A stretch of 64,000 bases of DNA, from assembly GCF_000801315.1 (NCBI RefSeq), contig NZ_CP010054.1:3810647-3874646 (forward strand), written 5' to 3'. The stretch is from Hymenobacter sp. DG25B (GTDB lineage Bacteria > Bacteroidota > Bacteroidia > Cytophagales > Hymenobacteraceae). Position numbers and translations under genes: made by a program. The notes under the pieces are model-generated. The model had not been told where the DNA came from. It saw nothing but the letters and a program-made list of their open reading frames with translations, and did not search any database. Below are positions 34,050 through 42,746 of the stretch, in pieces (the stretch's first letter is position 1; every line of letters begins with the position of its first letter).

Positions 34050-34847
34050 GTGTCTGATCTTACTGTTTCCTGCGTACAACCGGCCTTGCAATGGCATAAC
34101 CCTGAGGGGAATAGAGCGGAGCTAAGCCGGCTGATTAACGAAATTCCGATTCCTACTGACCTGATTGTGCTGCCGGAAATGTTCAGCACGGGTTTCAGCA
34201 TGGAGGCGCCGGCCTATGCCGAAACGCTGGACGGCCCCAGCGTGGCCTGGATGCAGCACATAGCCGCCGAGCGGCAGGCCGTAGTAACCGGCAGCCTGAT
34301 GCTGCGGGAAGGGGAAGACTTCTATAACCGCCTGCTGTGGGTGCGGCCCGATGGCACCATGAGCCACTACAACAAGCGCCACTTATTTAGCCTGGCCCAG
34401 GAGCAGAGCGTGTTTGTACCCGGCACCGAGTCCTTACTGGAGGAGCTGAAAGGCTGGCGCATCCGCCCGCTGATCTGCTATGATCTGCGCTTCCCGGTCT
34501 GGAGCCGCAATACGCCGGAGCAGCCTTACGATTTGCTGCTGTACGTAGCCAACTGGCCAGCCGTGCGCCGCACGGCCTGGAGCACGCTGCTGCGCGCCCG
34601 CGCCATCGAGAACCTGGCTTATACCATTGGGGTAAACTGCGTGGGCATCGACCACCACGGGCAGCCCTACACCGGCGACTCCGCCCTGCTGGATATGAAA
34701 GGGGAATACCTGGTGGAGGTGGGCAATCAGCAAACCTGCATTACCCGCACGCTGCGCCGCGCCGAGCTGGAGGCCTTCCGCAACCGCTTCCCGGCCCTGC
34801 ACGATGCCGATGCTTTCAGCCTGCAGCCTACGCCCGCGCCCATCTAG
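34050..34847 (+). CDS. Nitrilase-family omega-amidase, YafV/Nit2-like
   Basis: A 265-residue carbon-nitrogen hydrolase with the full catalytic triad E43 ('LIVLPEMFSTGF'), K109 ('HYNKRHLFSLA') and C143 ('PLICYDLRFPVWSRN'). The 'FSTGF' and 'NWPAVRRTAW' motifs are those of YafV/Nit2 omega-amidases, which hydrolyse 2-oxoglutaramate and 2-oxosuccinamate. It follows the aminotransferase with a 120-base gap, so the pair completes transamination with glutamine. The start is GTG at 34050. Its last four bases overlap the stop of the convergent T9SS gene. Confidence 0.93.
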   Translation: MSDLTVSCVQPALQWHNPEGNRAELSRLINEIPIPTDLIVLPEMFSTGFSMEAPAYAETLDGPSVAWMQHIAAERQAVVTGSLMLREGEDFYNRLLWVRPDGTMSHYNKRHLFSLAQEQSVFVPGTESLLEELKGWRIRPLICYDLRFPVWSRNTPEQPYDLLLYVANWPAVRRTAWSTLLRARAIENLAYTIGVNCVGIDHHGQPYTGDSALLDMKGEYLVEVGNQQTCITRTLRRAELEAFRNRFPALHDADAFSLQPTPAPI

Positions 34848-37114
34848 CGCACCAACAGCCGGCGCACGCCCAGGCGGCCATCGGCCAGCGCTACCCGCAC
34901 CACATATACGCCGGCAGCCAGCCCGACTACTGACAGGGGTTGGCGGCCGGTACTGTGGGCCTTGCGCACCGTGCGCCCGGTTACATCCAGCACCATAATT
35001 TGCCCCGGCCCGGGCAGTTGAATCTGCACGGCACCCGCGGCCGGGTTAGGAAATACCTGCAGCCACGGCGCCTCCTGTGTGGGGCGCGTGGCCGTGCCGG
35101 TAGCCGGCCGCTGCCGGATTCGAAAGCTCTGCACACCGCCATTTTCCTGGCCTATCAGCAGCTCCGGCACCGCGTCTCCGTTTACATCGGCGGCCGCCAG
35201 GGCCAGGTGCAACTGCGAGGCCGTACCAAAACGGCTGGCGGCAAACTGCTTGCTCAGGGGCTGATAAAACAAATCGGTTTTAGGTGAGAAGGCACCCGAG
35301 AGGGTGCGCACGTTGCTGAAGAACTGCACCACGCCGGTATTATCCACGGTTAATAAATCGGGCGCAGTATCCCCATCTATATCCAGCACCAAGGGAAACA
35401 GGTTGCCGGGCCGGGTACCGGCCGCCGTGCGAATCTGGCCGTAATCCTCGTTTTGCAAGGTAAACTGCAGCGCGCCCGTGCCGCTGGGTTGCTGGCGGTA
35501 GTAGCGCAGCGAGCCCCCGGATGCGCCGGCCGCATTGGTGCCGATGAGCACATCCGGGTAGCCATCAGCATCCACGTCAAGAAAGGCGGGGGCCAGGCCC
35601 GGCAGGTTGGATAAGCCGCCTGCCTGCTGCAGATTGCCGGCTGCCAGCGCCAGGGGCTGCCCGGCAGCAGCAGTATTCAGAATGTAATACAGGCTGGTGG
35701 TGCCGCCCGCCGTGGTAGCTGACAAGGCCAGATCCAGCGCCCCATCCCGGTTCAGATCAGCGAAAACGGGTTTCAGGTTGGTGAGCTTCTGAGTGGAAAG
35801 CGTCAGGTAATCAGAGGTAACTGACCGGAATATGGGGTTGGTAGTGGTGCCCTCGTTGTGGTAGTAGGCCAGGGAGGCGCGGTAGCTGCCGTCTACTTCG
35901 TCGCCCCCGTTGCCGATGAGCAGGTCCGGCAGGCCGTCGGCGTCTACATCCGCCAGCGCGGGGGCGGCGGCTTCGCTTACTTCCAGCATTTGCTGCTGCA
36001 GAAAATCGGGCTGGCGAAAGGTGAAGGCCGGCGCACCGGTGGCCACGGTGTTTTCATACAGCCAGACGGATTGGCGCAGGCTTTCCTGGTGCGCGTTGCT
36101 GAACAGCGCCGGCGCCACCAGCAGATCGGGGCGGCCATCAAAGGTGACATCAGCCGAAAAAGCCGCCGGAAAAATAAGCTCGTGGGCCGGCGTTGGGCCA
36201 GCGGGAAAGTTGGTGCTGAGCCCGGCGGCCGTCATGCGGGCGGCGCTTGGCGTGCCGGCATTGGTGAGGCTGGCCAGCTCGTGGCACTCGTCGCGGCCGG
36301 TGATAAGGTCCTGGTCGCCGTCGTTGTCCAGATCCAGCGTGAGCAGAGTGTAGCCGCTGGTGTGCAGCGGGCGGGCCAGCGGGCAGGAGGCACCGGTGCC
36401 AAAGGCAAAGCCGGCGCAGCTCCCGGCGCATGCTCTGATTTCGCCCCAGAAACTGGTTTCAATTTTAAAATCAAGCCCGCCGCACGCCGGGCTCACGTTG
36501 CGGTACCAGGTAAAGTAGTTGCTGGTGGCAAAATCCAGGAGCAGCAGGTCTGGTTTGCCGTCACCATCTATATCTTCAATAGCCGGCAAGTCATAGGGGT
36601 TGGCGTAGATATTTCCGTTGTTGACGCTGGTATTGTAGTACCGCAGCTGGCTGCTGACGAGCCGAAAGCTGAGTTGCCCGTTGGCATCCGGCTCATTATG
36701 ATACACCCGGATGTCGCCACCCTCGCCGTGCGCGAACAGGTCGGGGCGGTGGTCGCAGTCGTAGTCGCGCAGCAGGGCCCAGCTATTGATATCCGTGGGA
36801 AAGAGGGCTTCAAACGCCGGGGCGTACTGCCACTGGCGCTGGCTGCCGCGGCCGGCCACATTCAGGTAAGTGAAAATGCGGCGGCTGATCCGGTCGTAGA
36901 CAAACAGGTCGTTTTGCCCGTCCTGATCGAAATCGATATTAGAAAACTGCGGGCTGTTGAGTCCGCCGGCCCAGGCCAGGTGCAGGGTATCGGGGCCGTG
37001 CACTACTTTTGCCACCGGCTGGTATTCAAACCCCAGCGCACCTGGCTGCTGCGCCAGCGCGGTGGTTAGTACCAGCCAGCAAAGGCCGCTGGTTGTCAGG
37101 ATCCATCGTAGCAT
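34844..37114 (-). CDS. Secreted FG-GAP/VCBS-repeat protein with T9SS type A sorting domain
   Basis: A 756-residue exported protein with an N-terminal signal ('ILTTSGLCWLVLTTALAQ'). The body has many VCBS/FG-GAP units with calcium-binding 'D-x-D-x-D' loops ('NIDFDQDGQNDLFVYD', 'DIDGDGKPDLLLLD', 'DVDADGLPDLLIGNGGDE', 'DLNRDGALDLALS', 'DVNGDAVPELLIG'), forming an integrin-like propeller. The C-terminal 75 residues ('VFPNPAAGAVQIQLPG', 'GLAAGVYVVRVAL') are a T9SS type A sorting domain. It is a surface or released protein of unknown target. It overlaps the convergent amidase by four bases. Confidence 0.92.
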   Translation of the reverse strand: MLRWILTTSGLCWLVLTTALAQQPGALGFEYQPVAKVVHGPDTLHLAWAGGLNSPQFSNIDFDQDGQNDLFVYDRISRRIFTYLNVAGRGSQRQWQYAPAFEALFPTDINSWALLRDYDCDHRPDLFAHGEGGDIRVYHNEPDANGQLSFRLVSSQLRYYNTSVNNGNIYANPYDLPAIEDIDGDGKPDLLLLDFATSNYFTWYRNVSPACGGLDFKIETSFWGEIRACAGSCAGFAFGTGASCPLARPLHTSGYTLLTLDLDNDGDQDLITGRDECHELASLTNAGTPSAARMTAAGLSTNFPAGPTPAHELIFPAAFSADVTFDGRPDLLVAPALFSNAHQESLRQSVWLYENTVATGAPAFTFRQPDFLQQQMLEVSEAAAPALADVDADGLPDLLIGNGGDEVDGSYRASLAYYHNEGTTTNPIFRSVTSDYLTLSTQKLTNLKPVFADLNRDGALDLALSATTAGGTTSLYYILNTAAAGQPLALAAGNLQQAGGLSNLPGLAPAFLDVDADGYPDVLIGTNAAGASGGSLRYYRQQPSGTGALQFTLQNEDYGQIRTAAGTRPGNLFPLVLDIDGDTAPDLLTVDNTGVVQFFSNVRTLSGAFSPKTDLFYQPLSKQFAASRFGTASQLHLALAAADVNGDAVPELLIGQENGGVQSFRIRQRPATGTATRPTQEAPWLQVFPNPAAGAVQIQLPGPGQIMVLDVTGRTVRKAHSTGRQPLSVVGLAAGVYVVRVALADGRLGVRRLLVR

Positions 37115-37172
37115 CTGCCTGCGGTTTTTAGCCTTTCTTTGTTTCGTTCAACACCCGTTACTTTTCTGCCGC

Positions 37173-38468
37173 ATGAGTGAGCCCACTGCTCTTTATTCCC
37201 GCTTTCTCGAATGTCAATCGGTCAGCACCGACACGCGGCAGGAGCAAGATAACACGCTGTTTTTTGCCCTGAACGGTCCCAGCTTCCGGGGCCGTGATTT
37301 TGCCCCGCAGGCCCTGGCCAAAGGCGCCCGCTACGCCGTGGTAGACGACGAAGCCCTGGCCGCCACTGACGCGCGCTATACTTACGCCCCCGACCCGCTT
37401 TTGGCTTTGCAGGAGCTGGCCCGCCACCACCGGCGGCAGCTTACCATTCCGGTGCTGGCCGTAACGGGCTCCAACGGCAAAACTACCACCAAGGAGCTGC
37501 TGCACGCCGTGCTGAGCCGCCGCTACCGCGTACAGTATACCAAAGGCAACCTTAACAACCACATTGGGGTTCCGCTCACGCTGCTCAGTATTAAGGCTGA
37601 TCTGCACGAGTTTGCCCTGGTAGAAATGGGCGCCAACCACCAAGGGGAAATTGACTTGCTCTGCCGGCTGGCGGAACCCACGCACGGGCTCATTACCAAC
37701 ATTGGCAAAGCCCATCTGGAGGGCTTCGGTGGGCTGGAAGGCGTGGCCAAAGGCAAGAGTGAAATGTGGCGCTTCCTGGCCGCCCACGCCGGCACCGCCT
37801 TCGTGAATACGGCCGATGCGCAGGTAGCGCAGCTGGCCGAGGTAGTACCCACGCGCATCACTTACCCCAACCCTGCCGATACCTACCCGGCCGAGCTGCT
37901 GAGCGCTACCCCCAACGTGGTGCTGCGCCTGTTTGATGGCTCGGTAGTGGAAGCGCAGATTAATGGTGGCTACAATTTTCTGAACCTGGCCGCCGCCGCC
38001 GCCGTGGGCGCCCATTTTGGAGTACCCACCCCGGATATTGCGCAGGCTCTGGCCGGCTACGCGCCCACCAACAACCGCTCCCAGCTGCTGCGCACTCAGC
38101 GCAACGAGCTGGTGCTGGATGCCTACAATGCCAACCCCAGCAGCATGGCCGCCGCCCTGGCCAGCTTTGCCACCCGCCCCGGCGATGCCAGCCGCAAAAT
38201 GGTAGTGCTGGGCGACATGTTTGAGCTGGGCCCGGAAAGCGCCGCCGAGCACCGCGCTATGGGTGAGCTGCTGAGCGGTTACAGTTTTGGAACCGTAGTG
38301 CTCTGCGGCCCGGAAATGGCTGCTGCCCAGGCCCGGCCAGAGTTTCTGCACTTCAACACGAAGACGGAAGCCACTGCCTGGCTGCGCGAACACCCTGTGC
38401 AGAACCACCAGATTCTGATTAAAGGCTCCCGCGGCATGGGTCTGGAAACCCTGGTGGAGCTGCTGTAA
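37173..38468 (+). CDS. murF: UDP-N-acetylmuramoyl-tripeptide--D-alanyl-D-alanine ligase
   Basis: A 431-residue MurF, which adds D-Ala-D-Ala to the UDP-MurNAc tripeptide in the last cytoplasmic step of peptidoglycan precursor synthesis. The P-loop 'VTGSNGKTTTKELL' begins at residue 97; 'NNHIGVPLTLLS', 'EMGANHQGEIDLLC' and 'NIGKAHLEGFGG' are the central Mur-ligase motifs and 'VLDAYNANPSSMAAAL' is the MurF-specific C-terminal one. ATG 37173 is chosen as the frame upstream is a shadow of the opposite gene. It sits apart from the dcw cluster, which is common in this phylum. A hairpin follows inside a repeat. Confidence 0.95.
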   Translation: MSEPTALYSRFLECQSVSTDTRQEQDNTLFFALNGPSFRGRDFAPQALAKGARYAVVDDEALAATDARYTYAPDPLLALQELARHHRRQLTIPVLAVTGSNGKTTTKELLHAVLSRRYRVQYTKGNLNNHIGVPLTLLSIKADLHEFALVEMGANHQGEIDLLCRLAEPTHGLITNIGKAHLEGFGGLEGVAKGKSEMWRFLAAHAGTAFVNTADAQVAQLAEVVPTRITYPNPADTYPAELLSATPNVVLRLFDGSVVEAQINGGYNFLNLAAAAAVGAHFGVPTPDIAQALAGYAPTNNRSQLLRTQRNELVLDAYNANPSSMAAALASFATRPGDASRKMVVLGDMFELGPESAAEHRAMGELLSGYSFGTVVLCGPEMAAAQARPEFLHFNTKTEATAWLREHPVQNHQILIKGSRGMGLETLVELL

Positions 38469-38492
38469 AGGGGTTTGAGGACATAAACACTT

Positions 38493-38651
38493 CTGTCATC
38501 CTGAGTTTTGCGAAGGACCTTCCTCTGTATTACTACCAAAGCTCTTTCAACGCACAAAGCCCTTCGCCACGCAACTGGCAAAGGGCTTTGTGCTTTTAGT
38601 TGACTTCATCACCAAAGCAAGGAATGTCCTTCGCAAAACTCAGGATGACAG
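38493..38651. repeat. 26-bp perfect inverted repeat element (MITE-like)
   Basis: CTGTCATCCTGAGTTTTGCG... (38493-38518) is the exact reverse complement of 38626-38651 over 26 bases, with about 107 bases between. The inner part holds another hairpin (38552-38593). The 'GTCATCCTGAG...GAAGGAC' core is a kind of interspersed repeat common in Hymenobacter-like genomes; no transposase is present. Confidence 0.85.
38552..38593. terminator. Hairpin inside the repeat, likely murF terminator
   Basis: GCACAAAGCCCTT (38552-38564) pairs with AAGGGCTTTGTGC (38581-38593), followed by TTTTAG. It lies 84 bases after murF. Confidence 0.7.
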
Positions 38652-38687
38652 GGCAGCTATCGAGAAAGCAGCCAAAACTGTGTAAGC

Positions 38688-38757
38688 GCTTACTTGCGTC
38701 TCGCCGTTGTTTAGCTGGCACGGGTATCGGTCGTTCAATGACGAGACGCAAGTAGGC
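38688..38757. repeat. Second inverted repeat, 16-bp arms
   Basis: GCTTACTTGCGTCTCG (38688-38703) and CGAGACGCAAGTAGGC (38742-38757) are inverted copies with one mismatch; GCGTCTCGTCGTCGGCGA follows, partly repeating the left arm. No coding potential is seen. Confidence 0.75.
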
Positions 38758-38805
38758 GTCTCGTCGTCGGCGAAACGACTTTCAGCGGCAGTTCCTCTAC
38801 CAGCC

Positions 38806-39348
38806 CTAAAACGGGCTTTCCAGATCCTGCAGGAAGGGAAGGATCTGGTCTTTGTCTGAAACCAGCGGGGTTTCTATGCCCCAGTTGATAGCCAGGGCCG
38901 GGTCGTTCCAGTGCAGGCCACCTTCTGCGGCGGGGTGGTAGTAGTTGCTACACTTGTAGAGGAACAGCGTGTTGTCTTCCAGCGCCACGAAACCGTGGGC
39001 AAAGCCAACGGGCACGTATAGGAGGTTACATTTTTCGGCATCCAGCGGTACCGCCAGGTGCTGGCCGTAGGTGGCGGAGCTGCGCCGTAAGTCTACGATG
39101 ACGTCCATGGCCCGGCCGGCGGCTACGCGCACCAGCTTGGCCTGCGCATGGGGCGGCCGCTGAAAATGGAGGCCGCGCAATACACCCCGGGAAGAGCTGG
39201 ACTGATTGTCCTGCACCCAGTCTTCCTGAATACCGGCCTGCTGCAGCACCTTTTCGCTGAAGGATTCAAAAAAAGCGCCGCGCGCATCGGCAAAAACCCG
39301 GGGCGTGAACTCAAAAACTCCTTCCAGTGCGTGTTGCTTGATTTCCAT
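38806..39348 (-). CDS. rfbC: dTDP-4-dehydrorhamnose 3,5-epimerase
   Basis: A 180-residue RmlC/RfbC cupin enzyme. 'VFADARGAFFESFSE', 'QDNQSSSSRGVLRGLHFQ' (catalytic His in GLHF), 'AMDVIVDLRRSSATYG' and 'YVPVGFAHGFVALED' are the family's substrate and active-site motifs. It epimerises C3 and C5 of the dTDP-sugar during dTDP-L-rhamnose synthesis. rfbA, rfbB and rfbD are not in the window, so the pathway is split or cluster parts lie elsewhere. ATG 39348 gives the usual 'MEIKQHALEGVFEF' start; a TTG six codons up is less likely. The glycosyltransferase gene lies upstream on the same strand. Confidence 0.95.
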   Translation of the reverse strand: MEIKQHALEGVFEFTPRVFADARGAFFESFSEKVLQQAGIQEDWVQDNQSSSSRGVLRGLHFQRPPHAQAKLVRVAAGRAMDVIVDLRRSSATYGQHLAVPLDAEKCNLLYVPVGFAHGFVALEDNTLFLYKCSNYYHPAAEGGLHWNDPALAINWGIETPLVSDKDQILPFLQDLESPF

Positions 39349-39413
39349 TGGAGGTAACGGGGGCAAATCTTAAGTTTATAAACTAATTTAAGCAGCAGGA
39401 TAAAAGGCTCAGC

Positions 39414-40532
39414 TTACGCGCGGGGGCCAATTTCCGCCACTAGCCGCAGGTATTTATCCAGCACCAGCTGTTCGTCGAACTTGTCTTCGGCCAGGCGGCG
39501 GCTGGCGCGGCCCATTTCGGCCAGCCCCTCATCGGGCAGGCTTTGCAGCTGGAGCATTTTGCGGGCCAGGTCGGAGCCGCTGCGCACCTGGCAGAGCAGG
39601 CCGTTGTAGCCGTCAATCACGGTTTCGCGGCAGCCGGGCACGTCGGTGGTCACAATGGGCTTGCCCATGGCGGCAGCTTCCAGCAGGGTTTTGGGCGTGC
39701 CTTCGCGGTAGGAAGGCAGCACTACTACATCGGCCTGGGCAATGTGGGCGGCCACGTTATCAGAGGTGCCCAGGTACTCAATGTTACCGGCCTGCAGCCA
39801 CTCCTCAAATACGGCGCGCTTCACCCCTACCCCACCCGACTCATCAATGCCGCCCAGCAGCTGCACACGGGTACCGGGCATGGCCTCACGCACCAGGCGG
39901 GCGGCTTCAAAATACTCTTCCACGCCTTTCTCGTAGAGCACGCGGGCAATCATGAGGAAGGTGAAGGGCTGATTGCGCCGGAACTCATCGGCGGGCCGAA
40001 ACTTGCGCACATCGACGCCGGAGCCGGGCAGCAAATCGGTAATGCGCTGGTTCACCAGCTTGTGCTGCAGGAACAGCTGCCGGTCGTCATCATTCTGAAA
40101 AAACACCCGGCGCGGGAATTGAAACGCAAACCGGTACAAACCCAGCGCCACTTTGCTTACCAGGTTTTTCACGATGAACACCGTACCCAGCCCCGATACG
40201 TTGTTTACGCTGGGCACTCCGGCCAGCTTGGCGGCCAGGGTGCCATAAATATTAGGCTTGATGGTGTATTGCAGCACTACATCGGGCCGCTCGCGCTTGT
40301 AAATATCATAAAAGCTGCGCGTGAGCAGGGCATCTTTAAGGGGGTTAGTGCCTTTATTTTCCATCAGAATAGGCACGAAGCGGCAGCCCAGCTCAGTTTC
40401 TAAACGCTCAGAATACGCATCGGGCGGCGCAATGGCCAGCACTTCGTGGCCCGCTGATTGCAGCGCCTGCACCAGGCTGCGGCGGAAATTCCAGATATTC
40501 CAGGAGGTATTAATGACGATGGCAACGCGCAT
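39414..40532 (-). CDS. Glycosyltransferase family 4
   Basis: A 372-residue GT-B glycosyltransferase. The N-terminal domain begins 'MRVAIVINTSWNIWNFRRSL'; the donor site in the C-terminal half has 'PFTFLMIARVLYEKGVEEYF', 'ADVVVLPSYREGTPKTLLEA' (E-x7-E) and 'MGKPIVTTDVPGCRETV', all typical of GT4. It resembles enzymes that add a hexosamine or related sugar in O-antigen or exopolysaccharide assembly, but the sugar cannot be named. ATG 40532 is chosen because it opens the first Rossmann strand. With rfbC it forms a two-gene polysaccharide fragment, 65 bases apart. Confidence 0.92.
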   Translation of the reverse strand: MRVAIVINTSWNIWNFRRSLVQALQSAGHEVLAIAPPDAYSERLETELGCRFVPILMENKGTNPLKDALLTRSFYDIYKRERPDVVLQYTIKPNIYGTLAAKLAGVPSVNNVSGLGTVFIVKNLVSKVALGLYRFAFQFPRRVFFQNDDDRQLFLQHKLVNQRITDLLPGSGVDVRKFRPADEFRRNQPFTFLMIARVLYEKGVEEYFEAARLVREAMPGTRVQLLGGIDESGGVGVKRAVFEEWLQAGNIEYLGTSDNVAAHIAQADVVVLPSYREGTPKTLLEAAAMGKPIVTTDVPGCRETVIDGYNGLLCQVRSGSDLARKMLQLQSLPDEGLAEMGRASRRLAEDKFDEQLVLDKYLRLVAEIGPRA

Positions 40533-40639
40533 GCAAACGGGGTTGTTCAGAAGGCAAAGGTAACGGGCTAAGCGCTGGCAAGCCGCAGACCGCCGCACTT
40601 TCGGTTACTTTGTGGCGCATTACGGTATTTTCTTTCGGA

Positions 40640-40993
40640 ATGATGTTATCCTGGACCAGGTTTCGCCCCTTTTTTATTCTTCTGAGCAGTTTGCTGCTAG
40701 CCGCCTGCTCCTCCTCGCCCACAGAAGCTCCGGCTGGTGCTGCTTCGGGCGCCGCCACCGCCCCTGCTGAGCTACCCGGCCAGGCCCTATTTGCCACCAA
40801 CTGCGCCATCTGCCATGGCCCCGATGGCAAACGCGGCCTGAACGGCGCCCACGACCTTACCAAAAGCAACCTAAACCAGATGGGGCGCGTGTACATGGTA
40901 ACCAATGGGCTGGGCCAGATGCCCGCGTTCAAAGGCCAGCTCACGCCCGAGCAGATTGAACAGGTGGCATCTTACTCCCTCACGCTGAAATAG
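40640..40993 (+). CDS. c-type cytochrome lipoprotein
   Basis: A 117-residue monohaem cytochrome c. 'FFILLSSLLLAACSSS' is a lipoprotein signal (C23). After an Ala/Pro-rich tether the haem site is 'CAICH' (C55, C58, H59) and 'GLGQMPAFKGQLT' holds the methionine ligand. It is probably anchored on the periplasmic side and carries electrons; the partner is not in the window. ATG 40640 is chosen over a GTG further upstream. Confidence 0.92.
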   Translation: MMLSWTRFRPFFILLSSLLLAACSSSPTEAPAGAASGAATAPAELPGQALFATNCAICHGPDGKRGLNGAHDLTKSNLNQMGRVYMVTNGLGQMPAFKGQLTPEQIEQVASYSLTLK

Positions 40994-41008
40994 TTAACAG
41001 ACCTTAGA

Positions 41009-41112
41009 GACTCAGGTTTTAGGGCTTAGCTGCCTGGGGAGGTTCAGCGCTTTTTTTATTTAGCATGCCCCAAACCGGATAACCTAAGTCCCTAATTCCT
41101 AAAACCTAAGTC
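41009..41112. repeat. Imperfect inverted repeat, 15-bp arms
   Basis: GACTCAGGTTTTAGG (41009-41023) and CCTAAAACCTAAGTC (41098-41112) are inverted with one mismatch; AACCTAAGTCCCT is also directly repeated at 41081-41093 and 41103-41115. It fills the gap between the cytochrome gene and hflX. Confidence 0.65.
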
Positions 41113-41130
41113 CCTACGTCCCTACATCAT

Positions 41131-42462
41131 ATGGCTAATAAACCCGTTTCCAAAGGCCGCAAGCATAGCAATAGTACCCGCCACCCCGGCGCCGTAGACA
41201 GCGTGAAGGGCCGCGCCGGCCGCCTGCTGGCCAAATCCGAAAAAGGCACCTACGAAACCTCGCCCGAGGAAGAAACCGCCGTGCTGGTGGCCGTGCCCGA
41301 TAAGCGCCAGGCCGATGTCCTCACCCAGGAATACCTCGATGAGCTGGCCTTTCTGGCCGAAACCGCCGGCGCCACCGTCACCAAGCGCTTTGTGCAGCGC
41401 CTGGAAAAGCCCGATATCCGCACGTTTGTGGGCGAAGGCAAGCTGGCCGAAATCAAAGCCTATGTGCAGCACTCCGGGGCCAGCATGGTTATTTTTGATG
41501 ATGACCTCTCGCCCTCCCAGCTCCGCAACCTGGAGGCCGAGCTGAAGGTAAAAATCGTGGACCGGTCCCTGCTCATCATTGATATTTTTGCCAGCCGGGC
41601 ACAGTCGGCTACGGCGCGCACGCAGGTGGAGCTGGCCCAGTACCAGTACCTGCTGCCCCGCCTCACCGGCCTGTGGACTCACCTGGACAAGCAGCGCGGT
41701 GGGGTAGGACAGCGGGGCCCGGGGGAAACCGAAATTGAAACCGACCGCCGCGTAGCGCGCGACCGGATAGCCTTTCTGAAAGAGAAGCTTAAGGAGCTCG
41801 ACAAGCAAAGCCATACCCAGCGCAAAACGCGCACCAGCACGGTGCGCGTGGCGTTGGTGGGCTACACCAACGTGGGCAAAAGCACCATTATGAACCTGCT
41901 GAGCCGGGCCGATGTGTTTGCCGAAAACAAGCTCTTCGCCACTGTAGACTCCACCGTGCGCAAAGTAGTGCTGGACACCGTGCCTTTCCTGCTTTCCGAT
42001 ACGGTAGGATTTATTCGCAAGCTGCCCACCCGCCTCATCGAAAGCTTTAAAAGCACCCTGGACGAAATCCGGGAGGCAGATTTGCTGGTGCACGTGGTAG
42101 ATATTTCCCACCCCTCGTTTGAAGAGCACATTGCCGTGGTGAACGACACGCTCAAGGACATTGGCGCCTCGGACAAGCCTACCCTGCTGGTCTTCAACAA
42201 AATAGACCAGTACGACCTGCACGCCGAAGCCAACCACCACGGCGGCTTTGAGGGCATGAACCCCGACGAGGATGAAACACCACGGCCCACGCTGGAGCAG
42301 CTGCAGGCCACGTATATGGCTAAAATGCACGACCCGGTTATCTTCATCTCGGCCCAGGAGCGCACCAATATCGACGAGCTGCGCGCCCTGCTGGTGCGCC
42401 ACGTAAGTGCTATTCAGCAGCGGCGCTTTCCCAACCAGCCCATTCCGGAAGCCGCTGGCTAA
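41131..42462 (+). CDS. hflX: GTPase HflX
   Basis: A 443-residue HflX, a ribosome-associated GTPase that splits or rescues stalled ribosomes under stress. The N-terminal HflX domain ('RTFVGEGKLAEIKAYV', 'IFDDDLSPSQLRNLE', 'QLRGGVG'-like 'KQRGGVGQRGPGETEIE') precedes the G domain: G1 'GYTNVGKST' at 244-252, G3 'DTVGFIRKLP' and G4 'NKID'. The basic N-terminal extension (about 35 residues) is a little longer than usual. It is monocistronic with a terminator at 42629-42660. Confidence 0.96.
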   Translation: MANKPVSKGRKHSNSTRHPGAVDSVKGRAGRLLAKSEKGTYETSPEEETAVLVAVPDKRQADVLTQEYLDELAFLAETAGATVTKRFVQRLEKPDIRTFVGEGKLAEIKAYVQHSGASMVIFDDDLSPSQLRNLEAELKVKIVDRSLLIIDIFASRAQSATARTQVELAQYQYLLPRLTGLWTHLDKQRGGVGQRGPGETEIETDRRVARDRIAFLKEKLKELDKQSHTQRKTRTSTVRVALVGYTNVGKSTIMNLLSRADVFAENKLFATVDSTVRKVVLDTVPFLLSDTVGFIRKLPTRLIESFKSTLDEIREADLLVHVVDISHPSFEEHIAVVNDTLKDIGASDKPTLLVFNKIDQYDLHAEANHHGGFEGMNPDEDETPRPTLEQLQATYMAKMHDPVIFISAQERTNIDELRALLVRHVSAIQQRRFPNQPIPEAAG

Positions 42463-42628
42463 GAGAGCAAAACAGACTTTATGTCCTTGTAAGAGCGTTT
42501 TAGAGCGAGGCGAAAATTCGCTTTTCTTTCACCTGGAGTCACATTATCAGGAATAAATTACGTTCTTAGCTGCCCCGGAAGTGCAGCGCCGGGTATTTGC
42601 TCCCTTTCCCACAACTCACTCACCACCA

Positions 42629-42660
42629 AAAAAAGCCCGCCTTTTCCGGCGGGCTTTTTT
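42629..42660 (+). terminator. Rho-independent terminator after hflX
   Basis: GCCCGCC (42635-42641), loop TTTTCC, GGCGGGC (42648-42654), flanked by A6 before and T6 after. It lies 170 bases past the hflX stop and before the sixA-like gene. Confidence 0.88.
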
Positions 42661-42746
42661 CGTTCAGGCCCAACGCTTTACTTGCCGCCGCCAAACTATT
42701 TCAGCCAGCAACAGTAAAGAAACCCGCCACCGCATACGCCTGCCCT

